Position numbers and translations under genes: made by a program
Shown here: one piece after another, positions 38,662-47,097 of the stretch
Layout of the letters: each line of letters starts with the position of its first letter
How positions within the stretch are numbered: position 1 is the stretch's first letter
Source: Chitinophagaceae bacterium
Lineage (GTDB): Bacteria; Bacteroidota; Bacteroidia; Chitinophagales; Chitinophagaceae
Direction: 5' to 3'
Assembly (NCBI GenBank): GCA_016710165.1
Contig: JADJLJ010000001.1
Coordinates: forward strand, 186,001-250,000
Length of the DNA: 64,000 nt
Notes under the pieces: model-generated
Database searches by the model: none
Told to the model about the DNA's origin: nothing
The model's input: the letters and a program-made list of their open reading frames with translations, nothing else

Positions 38662-40242
38662 GTGCTTACTACCGAAGTATTTCTATTGAATAAGAAGCAC
38701 ACCATCCTCCTTTCACTGCTTGTTCTGCTGTACCTGGTAAACGGTATCTGTTCCATCAATGCCCTATCCATTACGGCCGACGAGGGCTCTCACATGGCTT
38801 TTGGCATCAAGATGCTGAAAGGCGACCCTGCCCGTACCAATCCGGAGAAAGATAACAGCAAGATGCCGGTCACGGTGCTGAATGTGATGCCCAGGGCGGT
38901 GGAGCAGGTCTTGCATAAAAACCTTACCCGCAATGATTGGGGCACCACCGACACCATCCGGGGCCGGTATATCACCCTGTTTTTTTCGGTGCTGATCATC
39001 CTGCTTGTTTTTCACTGGAGCAGGAACTTATATGGGGTCAACGCCGGGCTGTTCTCCGCTTTTTTATTTGTATGCTGCCCCAATAATATGGCGCATGCGG
39101 TTTTGGTGACCACCGAAACCTATTCCGTCTTTTTTTTGCTGGCCACCATGTATTGCCTGTGGCGGTTCTGCAATACCGGCAGCAATAAACATTTCATCTG
39201 GTTTGCCCTAATGCTGGCGGCATCGCAACTGGTGAAGCAATCCCTCTTTCATTTGTATGTGCTGGCGCCGCTTTGCCTGCTGGTTTATGCCACAGTGATG
39301 AAAGAGAAAATAAAATGGTCACCCCTTTTTATAAAGACACTCATCGCAGCCGGTATCAGCTGGGTCGTCATCAATACCGGGTTTGTTTTCTGGCACATGA
39401 ATACGCGGCTGGGGGATTATCATTTTATGAGTTCGCTGTTTCAAAAACTGCAGCAGTTGTTGCCGGGCCGGATGCCGGTCCCTTTGTCTGAATTGTTTGT
39501 TACCGGTCTTGACCAGGCCAAATATTACGACCAGCTGGGCGGTGGCCATCCAAACAGTTCCTTTGCCAATGTGACCATACTGGGCCAAAGCAGTACCGGC
39601 GGCAGTTTCTGGAATTATTATTTTGTAAGCATCTTTTTTAAAACGCCCATCCCGTATCTTATCCTTGCCGGATGGGCAACGTTCCTCTGCTTGCGCAATT
39701 CCCGCTTTACCGGTTTTATGCGGAATGAGTTCTTCTTGCTGGCACCGGTTGTTTACTTTCTCCTGCTGATGAGTTTTTTATACAATACACAGTGCGGCAT
39801 CCGGCATCTTATTTTCCTGTACCCCCTGCTGTTTATTTTTTGCGGACTGGTTTATAAAAAGGCCGGAAAAAAAGGGGATCAGTTATTACTTCTTATGCTC
39901 AGCCTGTGGCTGCTGATGAGTGTGGGGCAGTACTTCAATAATTATTATCCCTATACCAATGAATTCATCGGGCATAAAAAGAATGCCTGGCAATACGTGG
40001 GCGCCAGTAATCTCAACATCACCCAGGCCGAATACCTGCTGGATGCCCATCTTAAAAAACACCCGGAAATAAAAAGGGCGCCGGAAGGACCGCAAACCGG
40101 GAAATTCGTACTCGTGGTCGACAGCTATCTTGATATCTGGAATACCGGCAAATACCAATGGATCCGGAAATTAAGACCGGTGGGGCACGTGGAGCATAGT
40201 TATTTGCTGTTTGAAGTGGGTGAGAAGGATATTGAAAAGTAA
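38662..40242 (+). CDS. ArnT/PMT-type membrane glycosyltransferase (GT39-like)
   Basis: The protein has 526 residues. The GTG at 38662 is the track start, but a TATCTTTA element ends right before it, so a TTG at 38686 (LNKKHTILLSLLVLLYLVNG) may be the true start. About ten hydrophobic segments are seen, with an early acidic loop DEGSHMAFGIKMLKGDP, the site that carries the catalytic Asp in GT-C enzymes, and the long loop PVPLSELFVTGLDQAKYYDQL. A late soluble part follows. It should transfer sugars from polyprenyl-phosphate donors to envelope acceptors; sugar and acceptor are unknown. Confidence 0.75.
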   Translation: MLTTEVFLLNKKHTILLSLLVLLYLVNGICSINALSITADEGSHMAFGIKMLKGDPARTNPEKDNSKMPVTVLNVMPRAVEQVLHKNLTRNDWGTTDTIRGRYITLFFSVLIILLVFHWSRNLYGVNAGLFSAFLFVCCPNNMAHAVLVTTETYSVFFLLATMYCLWRFCNTGSNKHFIWFALMLAASQLVKQSLFHLYVLAPLCLLVYATVMKEKIKWSPLFIKTLIAAGISWVVINTGFVFWHMNTRLGDYHFMSSLFQKLQQLLPGRMPVPLSELFVTGLDQAKYYDQLGGGHPNSSFANVTILGQSSTGGSFWNYYFVSIFFKTPIPYLILAGWATFLCLRNSRFTGFMRNEFFLLAPVVYFLLLMSFLYNTQCGIRHLIFLYPLLFIFCGLVYKKAGKKGDQLLLLMLSLWLLMSVGQYFNNYYPYTNEFIGHKKNAWQYVGASNLNITQAEYLLDAHLKKHPEIKRAPEGPQTGKFVLVVDSYLDIWNTGKYQWIRKLRPVGHVEHSYLLFEVGEKDIEK

Positions 40243-40249
40243 AGAAGAA

Positions 40250-40318
40250 ATGGTTGAACCACATAGAAACATAGAATGATCTATGTTTTATCTATGTTAC
40301 CTATGTCCTGTGTGGTTC
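40250..40318. repeat. imperfect hairpin, words ACCACATAG / CTATGT
   Basis: GAACCACATAGAAACATAGA is mirrored by CTATGTTACCTATGTCC and TGTGTGGTTC after a short loop. The same words occur at 52083-52158. It lies between two glycosyltransferase genes. Confidence 0.7.
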
Positions 40319-40342
40319 AGAATAATAAAAAAAACTTTATTA

Positions 40343-41083
40343 ATGCTCAAAGGAAAGAGAATAGTGGTGGTGATGCCGGCCTACAATGCAGCCAAAACAT
40401 TGGAACAGACCTATGCCGACATTCCTTTCGACATCGTGGATGAAGTGATCCTGGTGGATGATGCCAGCACCGATGAAACCGTGCAGGTGGCCCGGGCATT
40501 GAACATCCGGCATGTCATTAAGCACGACAATAACAAAGGCTATGGTGGCAACCAGAAGACCTGTTATACCGGGGCGCTGGCATTGGGCGCAGATATCGTG
40601 ATCATGCTGCACCCCGATTACCAGTACAATCCAAAGCTGATACTTCCTATGGCGGAGCTGATCGCCACCGATGTGTACCCCGTTGTGATCGGCAGCCGCA
40701 TCCTTGGAAAGGATGCCATGCAGAATGGAATGCCGGGGTACAAATATTTTTTCAACCGTTGCCTTACGTTGTTCCAGAACATTTTACTGCGACAGAAATT
40801 ATCGGAGTACCATACCGGCTACCGGGCATATTCCGCAGCAGTGCTGAGGGATATCAACTTTATGGCCAACTCCGATGATTTTGTTTTTGACAACCAGTTG
40901 TTGTTGCAGATCATCTATAAAAAATACATGATCGGGGAGATAAGCTGCCCGGCAAAATATTTTGCCGATGCCTCTTCCATAAACTTCCGCCGCAGTTGCC
41001 GCTATGGATGGGGTATTGTGGTGAATACTTTTGGATTTATACTGCATAAACTGAAACTGTTGAGGCTGAAGATATACGCTTAG
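40343..41083 (+). CDS. GT2 glycosyltransferase
   Basis: The protein has 246 residues from the ATG at 40343; an upstream start at 40283 would read through the hairpin before it. It has the GT-A start RIVVVMPAYNAAKTLEQTY, then VDDASTDET (a DD pair near 38), the GYGGNQKTCY loop and HPDYQYNPKLILPM, with a late DDFVFDNQLL. It is likely to use a nucleotide sugar and to act at the cytosolic face of the membrane. It follows the GT39-like gene by 100 bases on the same strand. Confidence 0.8.
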   Translation: MLKGKRIVVVMPAYNAAKTLEQTYADIPFDIVDEVILVDDASTDETVQVARALNIRHVIKHDNNKGYGGNQKTCYTGALALGADIVIMLHPDYQYNPKLILPMAELIATDVYPVVIGSRILGKDAMQNGMPGYKYFFNRCLTLFQNILLRQKLSEYHTGYRAYSAAVLRDINFMANSDDFVFDNQLLLQIIYKKYMIGEISCPAKYFADASSINFRRSCRYGWGIVVNTFGFILHKLKLLRLKIYA

Positions 41084-41097
41084 TGCCCTTCATGCTG

Positions 41098-41172
41098 TAT
41101 TTTCTTCGTGCCCTTTGTGGTTAATTTATCCTGGGAGAAGCAGAAGTATTACCACAGAGAGTACGAAGGTTT
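41098..41172. repeat. imperfect hairpin, words CTTCGTGCCCTTTGTGG / CCACAGAGAGTACGAAG
   Basis: CTTCGTGCCCTTTGTGGTTA (41105-41124) is near the reverse complement of TTACCACAGAGAGTACGAAG (41149-41168). It lies upstream of the 41244 gene. The theme CCACAGAG is common as an intergenic word in environmental bacteria. Confidence 0.65.
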
Positions 41173-41243
41173 TCATGAAGGACGCAAAGAAATTATTCTA
41201 TGCAGAATCATTTAACCGTAATTTTGATCTAAATACAAAGACC

Positions 41244-41612
41244 ATGAGCAGTTTTTCCCTGAATCCCGATATGAATATTGAAGTGATGGCCCGCTTTATC
41301 GCCAAAGGCACGGATACCCCTTTGATCGGCGCTGATTACGAGATGCGGTTGTTTGAAAAAGACCTGATGGAAGATGATTACCTCGGAAGGAGTACGCTGG
41401 ACGATAACGGCGTGGCAAAGATATCTTTCAAACACGGTGATTATAAGGATTTCCTGAACCCCGAAATAAACCCCGACCTGTATTTTGCCTTATACCGGGG
41501 AGAAGCCCTCATCTTTCAAAGTAAGGTAATGCGTGACCTGGACCTTGACAGTATGGAAAAATTCAAGTTGGGAGAAGGCGAAGTGGTTGACCTGGGAACA
41601 TACCTGGTGTAA
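41244..41612 (+). CDS. small beta-rich protein of unknown function
   Basis: The protein has 122 residues from the ATG at 41244; an earlier start at 41115 would read through the hairpin. The sequence alternates strands: NIEVMARFIAKGTDTPLIG, YEMRLFEKD, DDYLGRSTLDDNGVAKISF and LYFALYRGEALIFQSKVMRD. The layout (an Asp-Gly turn after a strand, then a 'PDLYF' strand) resembles C2/transthyretin-like single beta-sandwich domains. No enzyme motif. It converges with the gene at 41621. Confidence 0.6.
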   Translation: MSSFSLNPDMNIEVMARFIAKGTDTPLIGADYEMRLFEKDLMEDDYLGRSTLDDNGVAKISFKHGDYKDFLNPEINPDLYFALYRGEALIFQSKVMRDLDLDSMEKFKLGEGEVVDLGTYLV

Positions 41613-41620
41613 GAATGATA

Positions 41621-42592
41621 TTATTCCTCTTCTCCCTTTCCTTTCTTTTTTCCCGGTTCAACTGGATTACCAGTGCCCAATTTATCTTCCATCAGATCTC
41701 CTGATTGATTACGGACAGGATTGGGCAGCGGCGCCTGTCCATCTGGTGTTACATAATTGAACACCTTCTCTACATGCACCCATTTGCCGTTCTTCCATTT
41801 AAAGCCTTCGTAATCCCCGTCGCCAACAAGTGTCCATTCCTTTTTCGGCTCATTGGATTCTGAAACCAGGTGTTCAACGATGATCATGTCCATATCAGTG
41901 TCGTAAGACAGGCGGGGGCCTGCATCTTTTTTAAATTCCATCACATAGCGGCTTTGGGATGACTTAAAAACACTGTCTTCCTCGTAACTGAAATAGCGGC
42001 CGCCAAACGTGGGCTCATCATTCAGGAAGTTGAGTACTTCAATGATCTTGCGGCTGCTGCGGATATTGTTCTCATCAAAACCCAGCAGGGTATAATAATT
42101 CTGGTTGGAACTTTTTTTCTGAATGATCTTGTAATAAATGGCGCCGATCCATCCGTAATTATTCCCGATGGTGTCTGCAATGCCGGTGGTCACGTCCGAT
42201 TTATCGATGAGCGGGAATAATTTTAATGCGCCATCCCAGGTCTTCATCTGTATGGCCCCGTGCTGGCGGATGATATTATCGTTGATGATTAGTTGCCAGG
42301 TAAAAATGCGGAAACTGCTGTCGGGTGCATATAACCTGGATACCGTTTCCAGCGAATCGAACGGGAAATGGAATGAATGCGGTGTTTTAAGCGCCCTTAC
42401 CAGCATGCGGGTGAACGTACTGTCGGCATTGAAACGGTCGTCTGCATTAATGCCTTGTATGATCTTCCGGGCAATCCCTTTTAACGAGTCTTCTTTTTGC
42501 TGCAGGAGCTTAAGATCGCTCCTGCCGGTACCCTGTGCAAAGGATGATTGGCAAAGAATGGATACCAGGAATAAACCCACTAGTTTCTTCAT
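41621..42592 (-). CDS. secreted protein of unknown function
   Basis: The 323-residue protein has a signal peptide (MKKLVGLFLVSILCQSSFAQ). The middle has FRIFTWQLIINDNIIRQHGA and YGWIGAIYYKIIQKKSSN, and FLNDEPTFGGRYFSYEE and DTDMDMIIVEHLVSES in the second half, then a Pro/Lys-rich tail (GKKKGKGEEE). Strand-rich pattern. It looks like one of the common hypothetical exported proteins of the phylum. I do not recognise a domain. Single gene. Confidence 0.6.
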   Translation of the reverse strand: MKKLVGLFLVSILCQSSFAQGTGRSDLKLLQQKEDSLKGIARKIIQGINADDRFNADSTFTRMLVRALKTPHSFHFPFDSLETVSRLYAPDSSFRIFTWQLIINDNIIRQHGAIQMKTWDGALKLFPLIDKSDVTTGIADTIGNNYGWIGAIYYKIIQKKSSNQNYYTLLGFDENNIRSSRKIIEVLNFLNDEPTFGGRYFSYEEDSVFKSSQSRYVMEFKKDAGPRLSYDTDMDMIIVEHLVSESNEPKKEWTLVGDGDYEGFKWKNGKWVHVEKVFNYVTPDGQAPLPNPVRNQSGDLMEDKLGTGNPVEPGKKKGKGEEE

Positions 42593-42710
42593 GCCTTAAA
42601 AATAGTTATTCCTTAAATATATTGGCTGCAAAATTACCGGCGCTGTTAAAAATTTAACTTAAGCTTAGAACAAGGCAGGGCATTACACGAAACCCAAGGG
42701 TAATTAAATA

Positions 42711-43262
42711 TCAACGGATGGCTTTTGCAAACGATAAGAGAGAATCATACACAGCATCAATGCGTTCATCATCCAGGTCAACTTCCGGCCGGGTGGTTGG
42801 CAGGAAAATGGTCTTCAGGCCCATGTTGCGGCCAAACTGCATATCACTTAGTGTATTGCCGATCATGATGGCCTTTGCATTATCTATATCCGGGAAGTCT
42901 TTCAGCGCCCGCAATCCCATGCCATTGTTCGGCTTCCGGTCGGGACTGGTATCCTCCACATCCGGTGAAAAATAAACGGCATCGATCCTGCCACCGGCCT
43001 TTTCAATTTCTGCCTTCATGTTCTTATGGATCCGTTCCACATCCTCCATCCGGGTTACCCCCTTGCCGATGCCCCGCTGGTTTGTGATAACGATGATATG
43101 CCTGAACTTTTTTGCAAAAACAGCCATGGCTTCTTTAACACCTTTATAAAAACGAAACTCATCCCAGGTATGGATATAGTCCTTCTCCTTTTCATGGTTT
43201 ATCACCCCGTCCCGGTCAAGGAACAGCGTCCAGCTATTATCTATTTTTGTCAGATCGATCAT
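42711..43262 (-). CDS. gmhB: D-glycero-D-manno-heptose 1,7-bisphosphate 7-phosphatase
   Basis: The protein has 183 residues from the ATG at 43262. The HAD-IIIA motif TLFLDRDGVINHEK, with its two aspartates, comes first. The HAD motif II is VITNQRGIGKG, and later RKPNNGMGLRALKDFP and MIGNTLSDMQFGRNMGLKT follow. GmhB removes the 7-phosphate of heptose bisphosphate. It is the last of four genes that build nucleotide-activated heptose (hddA-gmhA-hddC-gmhB) in one direction. Confidence 0.9.
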   Translation of the reverse strand: MIDLTKIDNSWTLFLDRDGVINHEKEKDYIHTWDEFRFYKGVKEAMAVFAKKFRHIIVITNQRGIGKGVTRMEDVERIHKNMKAEIEKAGGRIDAVYFSPDVEDTSPDRKPNNGMGLRALKDFPDIDNAKAIMIGNTLSDMQFGRNMGLKTIFLPTTRPEVDLDDERIDAVYDSLLSFAKAIR

Positions 43263-43267
43263 GGAAT

Positions 43268-43330
43268 ACACTAATTAATACGAATTACACGAATTGGTTG
43301 GATTCATTCTTAATTTTTAATTCTTAATTC
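43268..43330. repeat. word arrays between hddC and gmhB
   Basis: The gap of 47 bases and the hddC end carry AATTAATACGAATTACACGA and ATTCTTAATTTTTAATTC. The second reads on the minus strand as the last codons and stop of hddC (VELRIKN, stop). Confidence 0.6.
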
Positions 43331-44068
43331 TACCTGCGCTCTTTCATAGTCTTCCGGTATGCCGATATCAATGAAATATTCGTCCTGTACCAGGCCAACC
43401 ATTTTTCTGCGGGTAAAGAACTGCTCCAGGTAATCTTTTTCGAAAGAGAATTTCTGAGGAAGGTCTTCCTGCAGAAATTTTTCCCTGTTCAGTGCATAAA
43501 TACCCCCGTTGATGAATCCTTCTTCGTAATGGCTTTTTTCCCGGAAACTGGTAATGGAATGGTCATGGCTGATCTCCACCCCTCCATAGCGGTCAAAATC
43601 CTGCATCGGTTTCAACGAAAGGGTACAATCGGCATCCATGGTCTCATGAAATGCAGATAGCAGCTCCAGGTCAATATTGAAGAAAGTATCGCCGTTAAGT
43701 ATCAACACATTTTTACCGGTTGCATGGCTGCAGGCCAGTTTAACAGCGCCCCCGGTCCCCAGTGGTTCGTCCTCAATAGAACATTGAATATTGAGCGTTG
43801 GATATTGTGCATGCAACCATTCTTCGATCAACTCATGTTTATACCCAAGAGAAAATATGAACCGGTTGATCCCCTGCCGTTTTAATTGTTCAATCACAAA
43901 ATGAATAAATGGTTTGCCTGCGACCGGTGCCATACACTTGGGTATATCGGCAACAACAGAACGCAATCGTGTTCCCAACCCCCCGGCAAGTATGATGGCT
44001 TCGACCTCCAACCCCTTGTCCGTGGATGAGGGGGAGCTTTGGAGTTCAATATCTTTAGGTTCTTGCAC
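43310..44068 (-). CDS. hddC: heptose-1-phosphate nucleotidyltransferase
   Basis: The 252-residue protein has LAGGLGTRL, the nucleotidyltransferase signature, then PKCMAPVAGKPFI, FSLGYKHELI, LGTGGAVKLA and NGDTFFNIDLE. In the HddA-type pathway it couples GTP or ATP with heptose-1-phosphate, giving NDP-heptose. Residues 9-21 (SSPSSTDKGLEV) precede the conserved start VEAIILAGG and come from a hairpin at 44006-44044, so the true length may be shorter. The C-terminal VELRIKN comes from a word repeat. Confidence 0.85.
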   Translation of the reverse strand: MQEPKDIELQSSPSSTDKGLEVEAIILAGGLGTRLRSVVADIPKCMAPVAGKPFIHFVIEQLKRQGINRFIFSLGYKHELIEEWLHAQYPTLNIQCSIEDEPLGTGGAVKLACSHATGKNVLILNGDTFFNIDLELLSAFHETMDADCTLSLKPMQDFDRYGGVEISHDHSITSFREKSHYEEGFINGGIYALNREKFLQEDLPQKFSFEKDYLEQFFTRRKMVGLVQDEYFIDIGIPEDYERAQVELRIKN

Positions 44069-44125
44069 TTAATAATAAGGTTTATTTTCTTAGAGTCTAA
44101 AGCCCCTTTAGGGGTTTGGGGCAGC
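44006..44125. repeat. two hairpin words: CTCCAA...TTGGAG and CCCCTTTAGGGG
   Basis: At 44006-44044, CTCCAA and TTGGAG close an imperfect hairpin that lies inside the predicted hddC N-terminus. At 44104-44115 CCCCTTTAGGGG is a hairpin inside the 3' end of gmhA; its TTTA provides the stop codon on the minus strand. Confidence 0.65.
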
Positions 44126-44692
44126 AAAGTATTCTGCTTCTACCAACTGACAGATTATATGGCCGAGCATGATATGACTTTCCTGTATCCTTGGGGTATC
44201 GGTAGAAGGAACATTGATCAGGTGGTCGGGAAGCGCTTTCATGGTTCCGCCGGTAGCGCCGGTGAACGCAATGGTTGTCATCCCTTTTTCTTTTGCCACT
44301 TCAAACGCATTGTAAATATTCCTGCTGTTGCCGGAGGTACTCAGGCCGATCAGTACATCGCCTTTGTTGCCGATGCCTTTAATAAGCCTCGAATAGATCA
44401 CATCATAGCTGTAGTCGTTGGCTACTGCTGTAAGATACGAGGTGTTGCAGTGCAGCGCTTCGGCAGGCAATGCATCCCGGTCGGTATAAAAACGGCCGCT
44501 GAACTCGGCAGCCAGGTGCTGTGCATCGGCAGCACTACCGCCATTGCCACAGAACAGGACCTTGTTGCCGTTCCGGAATGCCTTCACGATCACGGCAATG
44601 CAATCTTTTACGGTTTTCTGCAAGGTCTCATCTTTCAGCACATCCTGCTTCACGGTGATGGAAGCCTGGATGATATCCTTTATCTGGTTCAT
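44108..44692 (-). CDS. gmhA: phosphoheptose isomerase (SIS domain)
   Basis: The 194-residue SIS-fold enzyme converts sedoheptulose-7-phosphate to D-glycero-D-manno-heptose-7-phosphate. The core is VLFCGNGGSAADAQHLAAEFSGRF, followed by GLSTSGNSRNIYNAF and a late HIICQLVEAEYF. Its last residues (AAPNP) and stop come from a CCCCTTTAGGGG hairpin word. It sits 8 bases after hddA on the same strand. Confidence 0.9.
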   Translation of the reverse strand: MNQIKDIIQASITVKQDVLKDETLQKTVKDCIAVIVKAFRNGNKVLFCGNGGSAADAQHLAAEFSGRFYTDRDALPAEALHCNTSYLTAVANDYSYDVIYSRLIKGIGNKGDVLIGLSTSGNSRNIYNAFEVAKEKGMTTIAFTGATGGTMKALPDHLINVPSTDTPRIQESHIMLGHIICQLVEAEYFAAPNP

Positions 44693-44700
44693 AGTTTTAG

Positions 44701-45723
44701 TTAAACAGCCCAGGTAGTTAACCCGTGCTTGGTGAACGAATAATCCCTGACCTGTCCGCCAAAATTATTCAATGTTTTAATAACCGCATGACGGGTGTTA
44801 CCGGGACAATAAAAGATCATAAAACCACCCCCGCCGGCGCCGCTTATCTTTCCGCCGGTAGCACCGGCCTGTTTTGCAGCGGCATATACTTTTTCGATGG
44901 CATCATTACTGATATTGGCAGCCATGTTCCGCTTCTGTTCAAAACCATAATTAAGAATGACGCCGATCTCATCCAGCTTTCCCTGCAGCAATGCTTCCTT
45001 CATCATCTTTGCCTGTTCTTTCAGGTGGTGCATGGCTTCAATGCTCTTTTCGTTCTTCTCATTCACATTCTTTACCTGCTCTTTGATGATGGCGGCGCTT
45101 TCCCGGGAAGTGGAGGTGAAATACAGCACCAGGTTATTTTCCAGTTCATACAGGTATTGGGGCTTGATGCGAAGGGGATTTACGATCACTTTATCACCGG
45201 CATAGAACTCCATGAAGTTGACGCCGCCGAAAGTGGCTGCATACTGGTCTTGTTTACCGCCTGCTAATCCCAGGTCGTTCCGTTCTATATCGTAGGCATA
45301 TTTTGCAATGGCGTATTCATCCATCTTTATTTTCAGCATTTCCAGGAATGCCCCGAGTACTGCTACCACAAGGGTAGAAGAGGTTCCCAGGCCTGAACCA
45401 GCCGGTGCATCCACAAAAGTAGAGAGCCGGAAACCCTTCAATGGCATGGGATGATCTTTCTGAACCCGGTTGTAAACACCTTTCAGCAGGTCAAGTGTTC
45501 CGTCAATGGGCAATTGTTCAGCCACATCAAATACCTGTTCTTCCTCCCTGTCAAATGCCCGGATGATGATCCTGTTTTCATCCATCGGTTCTATCGATGC
45601 ATAGGCAGAGAGAGAAATGGTGCTGTTCAGGATGGCTCCGCCAAACTGGTCACTGTACGGGCTTACATCGGTGCCCCCCCCGGCGAGGCCAATTCTTAAA
45701 GGAGCTTTACTTCTGAAGATCAT
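44701..45723 (-). CDS. hddA: D-glycero-D-manno-heptose 7-phosphate kinase
   Basis: The 340-residue GHMP kinase starts RSKAPLRIGLAGGGTDVSPY, with the kinase loop PAGSGLGTSSTLVVAV and the C-terminal motif SGAGGGGFMIFYC. HddA phosphorylates heptose-7-phosphate at O1, giving the bisphosphate that GmhB dephosphorylates. It is the first gene of the heptose unit (hddA-gmhA-hddC-gmhB). A separate start for the unit should lie in 45724-45848, where a word array is found. Confidence 0.9.
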   Translation of the reverse strand: MIFRSKAPLRIGLAGGGTDVSPYSDQFGGAILNSTISLSAYASIEPMDENRIIIRAFDREEEQVFDVAEQLPIDGTLDLLKGVYNRVQKDHPMPLKGFRLSTFVDAPAGSGLGTSSTLVVAVLGAFLEMLKIKMDEYAIAKYAYDIERNDLGLAGGKQDQYAATFGGVNFMEFYAGDKVIVNPLRIKPQYLYELENNLVLYFTSTSRESAAIIKEQVKNVNEKNEKSIEAMHHLKEQAKMMKEALLQGKLDEIGVILNYGFEQKRNMAANISNDAIEKVYAAAKQAGATGGKISGAGGGGFMIFYCPGNTRHAVIKTLNNFGGQVRDYSFTKHGLTTWAV

Positions 45724-45756
45724 GTAGCTATTTAAGATCGCAATTTACTGTAAATA

Positions 45757-45858
45757 AGTTTAAAGGGTGGCCAGGTTAAAACGTTTAAAGGTTGAAGGGT
45801 TTAAGGGTTAGCCCCGGTCTCTTCAGGATGTATTCAACTCTTCAACCTTTAAACGTTC
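45757..45858. repeat. word array GTTTAAAGG / AAGGGTTTAAGGG between GT4 gene and hddA
   Basis: GTTTAAAGGGTGGCC, AAACGTTTAAAGGTTGAAGG and GTTTAAGGGTTAGCC on the left face TTCAACTCTTCAACC and CTTTAAACG on the right. The right arm includes the stop codon (45849-45851) of the glycosyltransferase gene. Confidence 0.65.
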
Positions 45859-47018
45859 AGTATGCTTTCAACCATTTTTGTCCAGCTCAGCTTTTTCTTT
45901 TCTTCCAGCAGGCCGGGGATAAAATAATTTTCGCCTTTTTCAAAGTATGCGGTTATTTTTTCAGCCAGTGATTCTGCTGTGGGTTCAGCAACCAGCCCGG
46001 CTTTATTATCCGGCACCATGGATGGTAAGCCGCCCACATTGGTAACGATCATGGGAACCTCGAAATGATAGGCGAGGGGAGTAACGCCACTCTGTGTTGC
46101 ATTGCGGTAAGGTTGCACCACCAGGTCAGCCGCACACATGAAATATCGTATTTCTTCATTACGGATAAATCTTGTTTGCATTATCAGACTGTCCCTGATA
46201 CCCAAGCGGCTTATCAGCTCATCATAGGTTTTCCGGTCTTCATAAAATTCCCCGGCAATGAGGAGTTTAATGTTTGGGGTTTGAGGCCTGCCTGTCCGGT
46301 AGGCAGGTTTGCGGTTTTGGAGCAACTTCATGGCGTTCAGCAAAATGTCCAGGCCCTTGTATTTACGGATGAAGCCGAAGAACAGGATTATTAATTCTTC
46401 ATTTTTAATTTTTAATTTTTCCCTGGCTTCTTCTTTCGTGATCTTCTCTCCAAAATTGTCATACAGCGGATGCGGAACAAGCTTTGCCGGTTTGGTGCTG
46501 GTAAATGAGCGCAGGTCGTTCATTACTTTTTCACTCATGGTTATGAATGCATCCACGGGTTTTATGAAATAACGGGTGAAGGGCTTGTCGCCGATCCGTT
46601 TTTCATGGGGAAGGATGTTGTCGGCAATGCAGATGATCCTGCTGTGCTTGTTTTTTTTGATGATGCGCAGGATGGTTCCCAGGCAGGGTCCCATGAACGG
46701 GAGCCAGTAACGTACTACCACAATATCGGGACCCAGCTTTTTGATCTCCCTGCCAACACGCAGCCAGTTAAAAGGATTGATCGAATTGATCCGGGTCCTT
46801 ATGTCAAGGCCTGCAGGCGCCGGTTCATCCGTGAATTGTGTTTTGCCGGGAAATAAAAAACCGGGGTATTGTAAAGAGAAAGAATAAATGATTACCTGGT
46901 GACCTTCATCATGGAATTGTTTGGCCAGCCGTTCATTGAATGTCGTCATGCCACCGCCACGTAAAGGATGCGCCGGGCCGATGATGATTATTTTTTTATA
47001 TAGAAACGCTGATGACAC
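45849..47018 (-). CDS. GT4-type glycosyltransferase with two repeat words in its frame
   Basis: The 389-residue protein has a GT-B fold: KIIIIGPAHPLRGGGMTTF (early Gly-rich loop), ILPHEKRIGDK, LVPHPLYDNFGEK, LIILFFGFIRKYKGLDILL (donor-binding domain), and ATQSGVTPLAYHFEVPMIVT (late donor loop). It probably adds a sugar to an envelope glycan. Two parts are odd. REKLKIKNEELII is encoded by the same 30-base word found before the DUF1835 gene (46391-46420 equals 5318-5347). QNRKPAYRTGRPQTPN is encoded across a palindrome, CCTGCCTGTCCGGTAGGCAG plus G (46287-46307), also found in the MITE elements. The last codons and stop come from another word array. Confidence 0.85.
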   Translation of the reverse strand: MSSAFLYKKIIIIGPAHPLRGGGMTTFNERLAKQFHDEGHQVIIYSFSLQYPGFLFPGKTQFTDEPAPAGLDIRTRINSINPFNWLRVGREIKKLGPDIVVVRYWLPFMGPCLGTILRIIKKNKHSRIICIADNILPHEKRIGDKPFTRYFIKPVDAFITMSEKVMNDLRSFTSTKPAKLVPHPLYDNFGEKITKEEAREKLKIKNEELIILFFGFIRKYKGLDILLNAMKLLQNRKPAYRTGRPQTPNIKLLIAGEFYEDRKTYDELISRLGIRDSLIMQTRFIRNEEIRYFMCAADLVVQPYRNATQSGVTPLAYHFEVPMIVTNVGGLPSMVPDNKAGLVAEPTAESLAEKITAYFEKGENYFIPGLLEEKKKLSWTKMVESILNV

Positions 47019-47097
47019 TGTTTAGGGTGGTTTTATTTTCTTCTGGGCCCAAAGGTTCGACCTTGGGCTTTGGTTTTCAGGTCACGTGTTTCTATCA

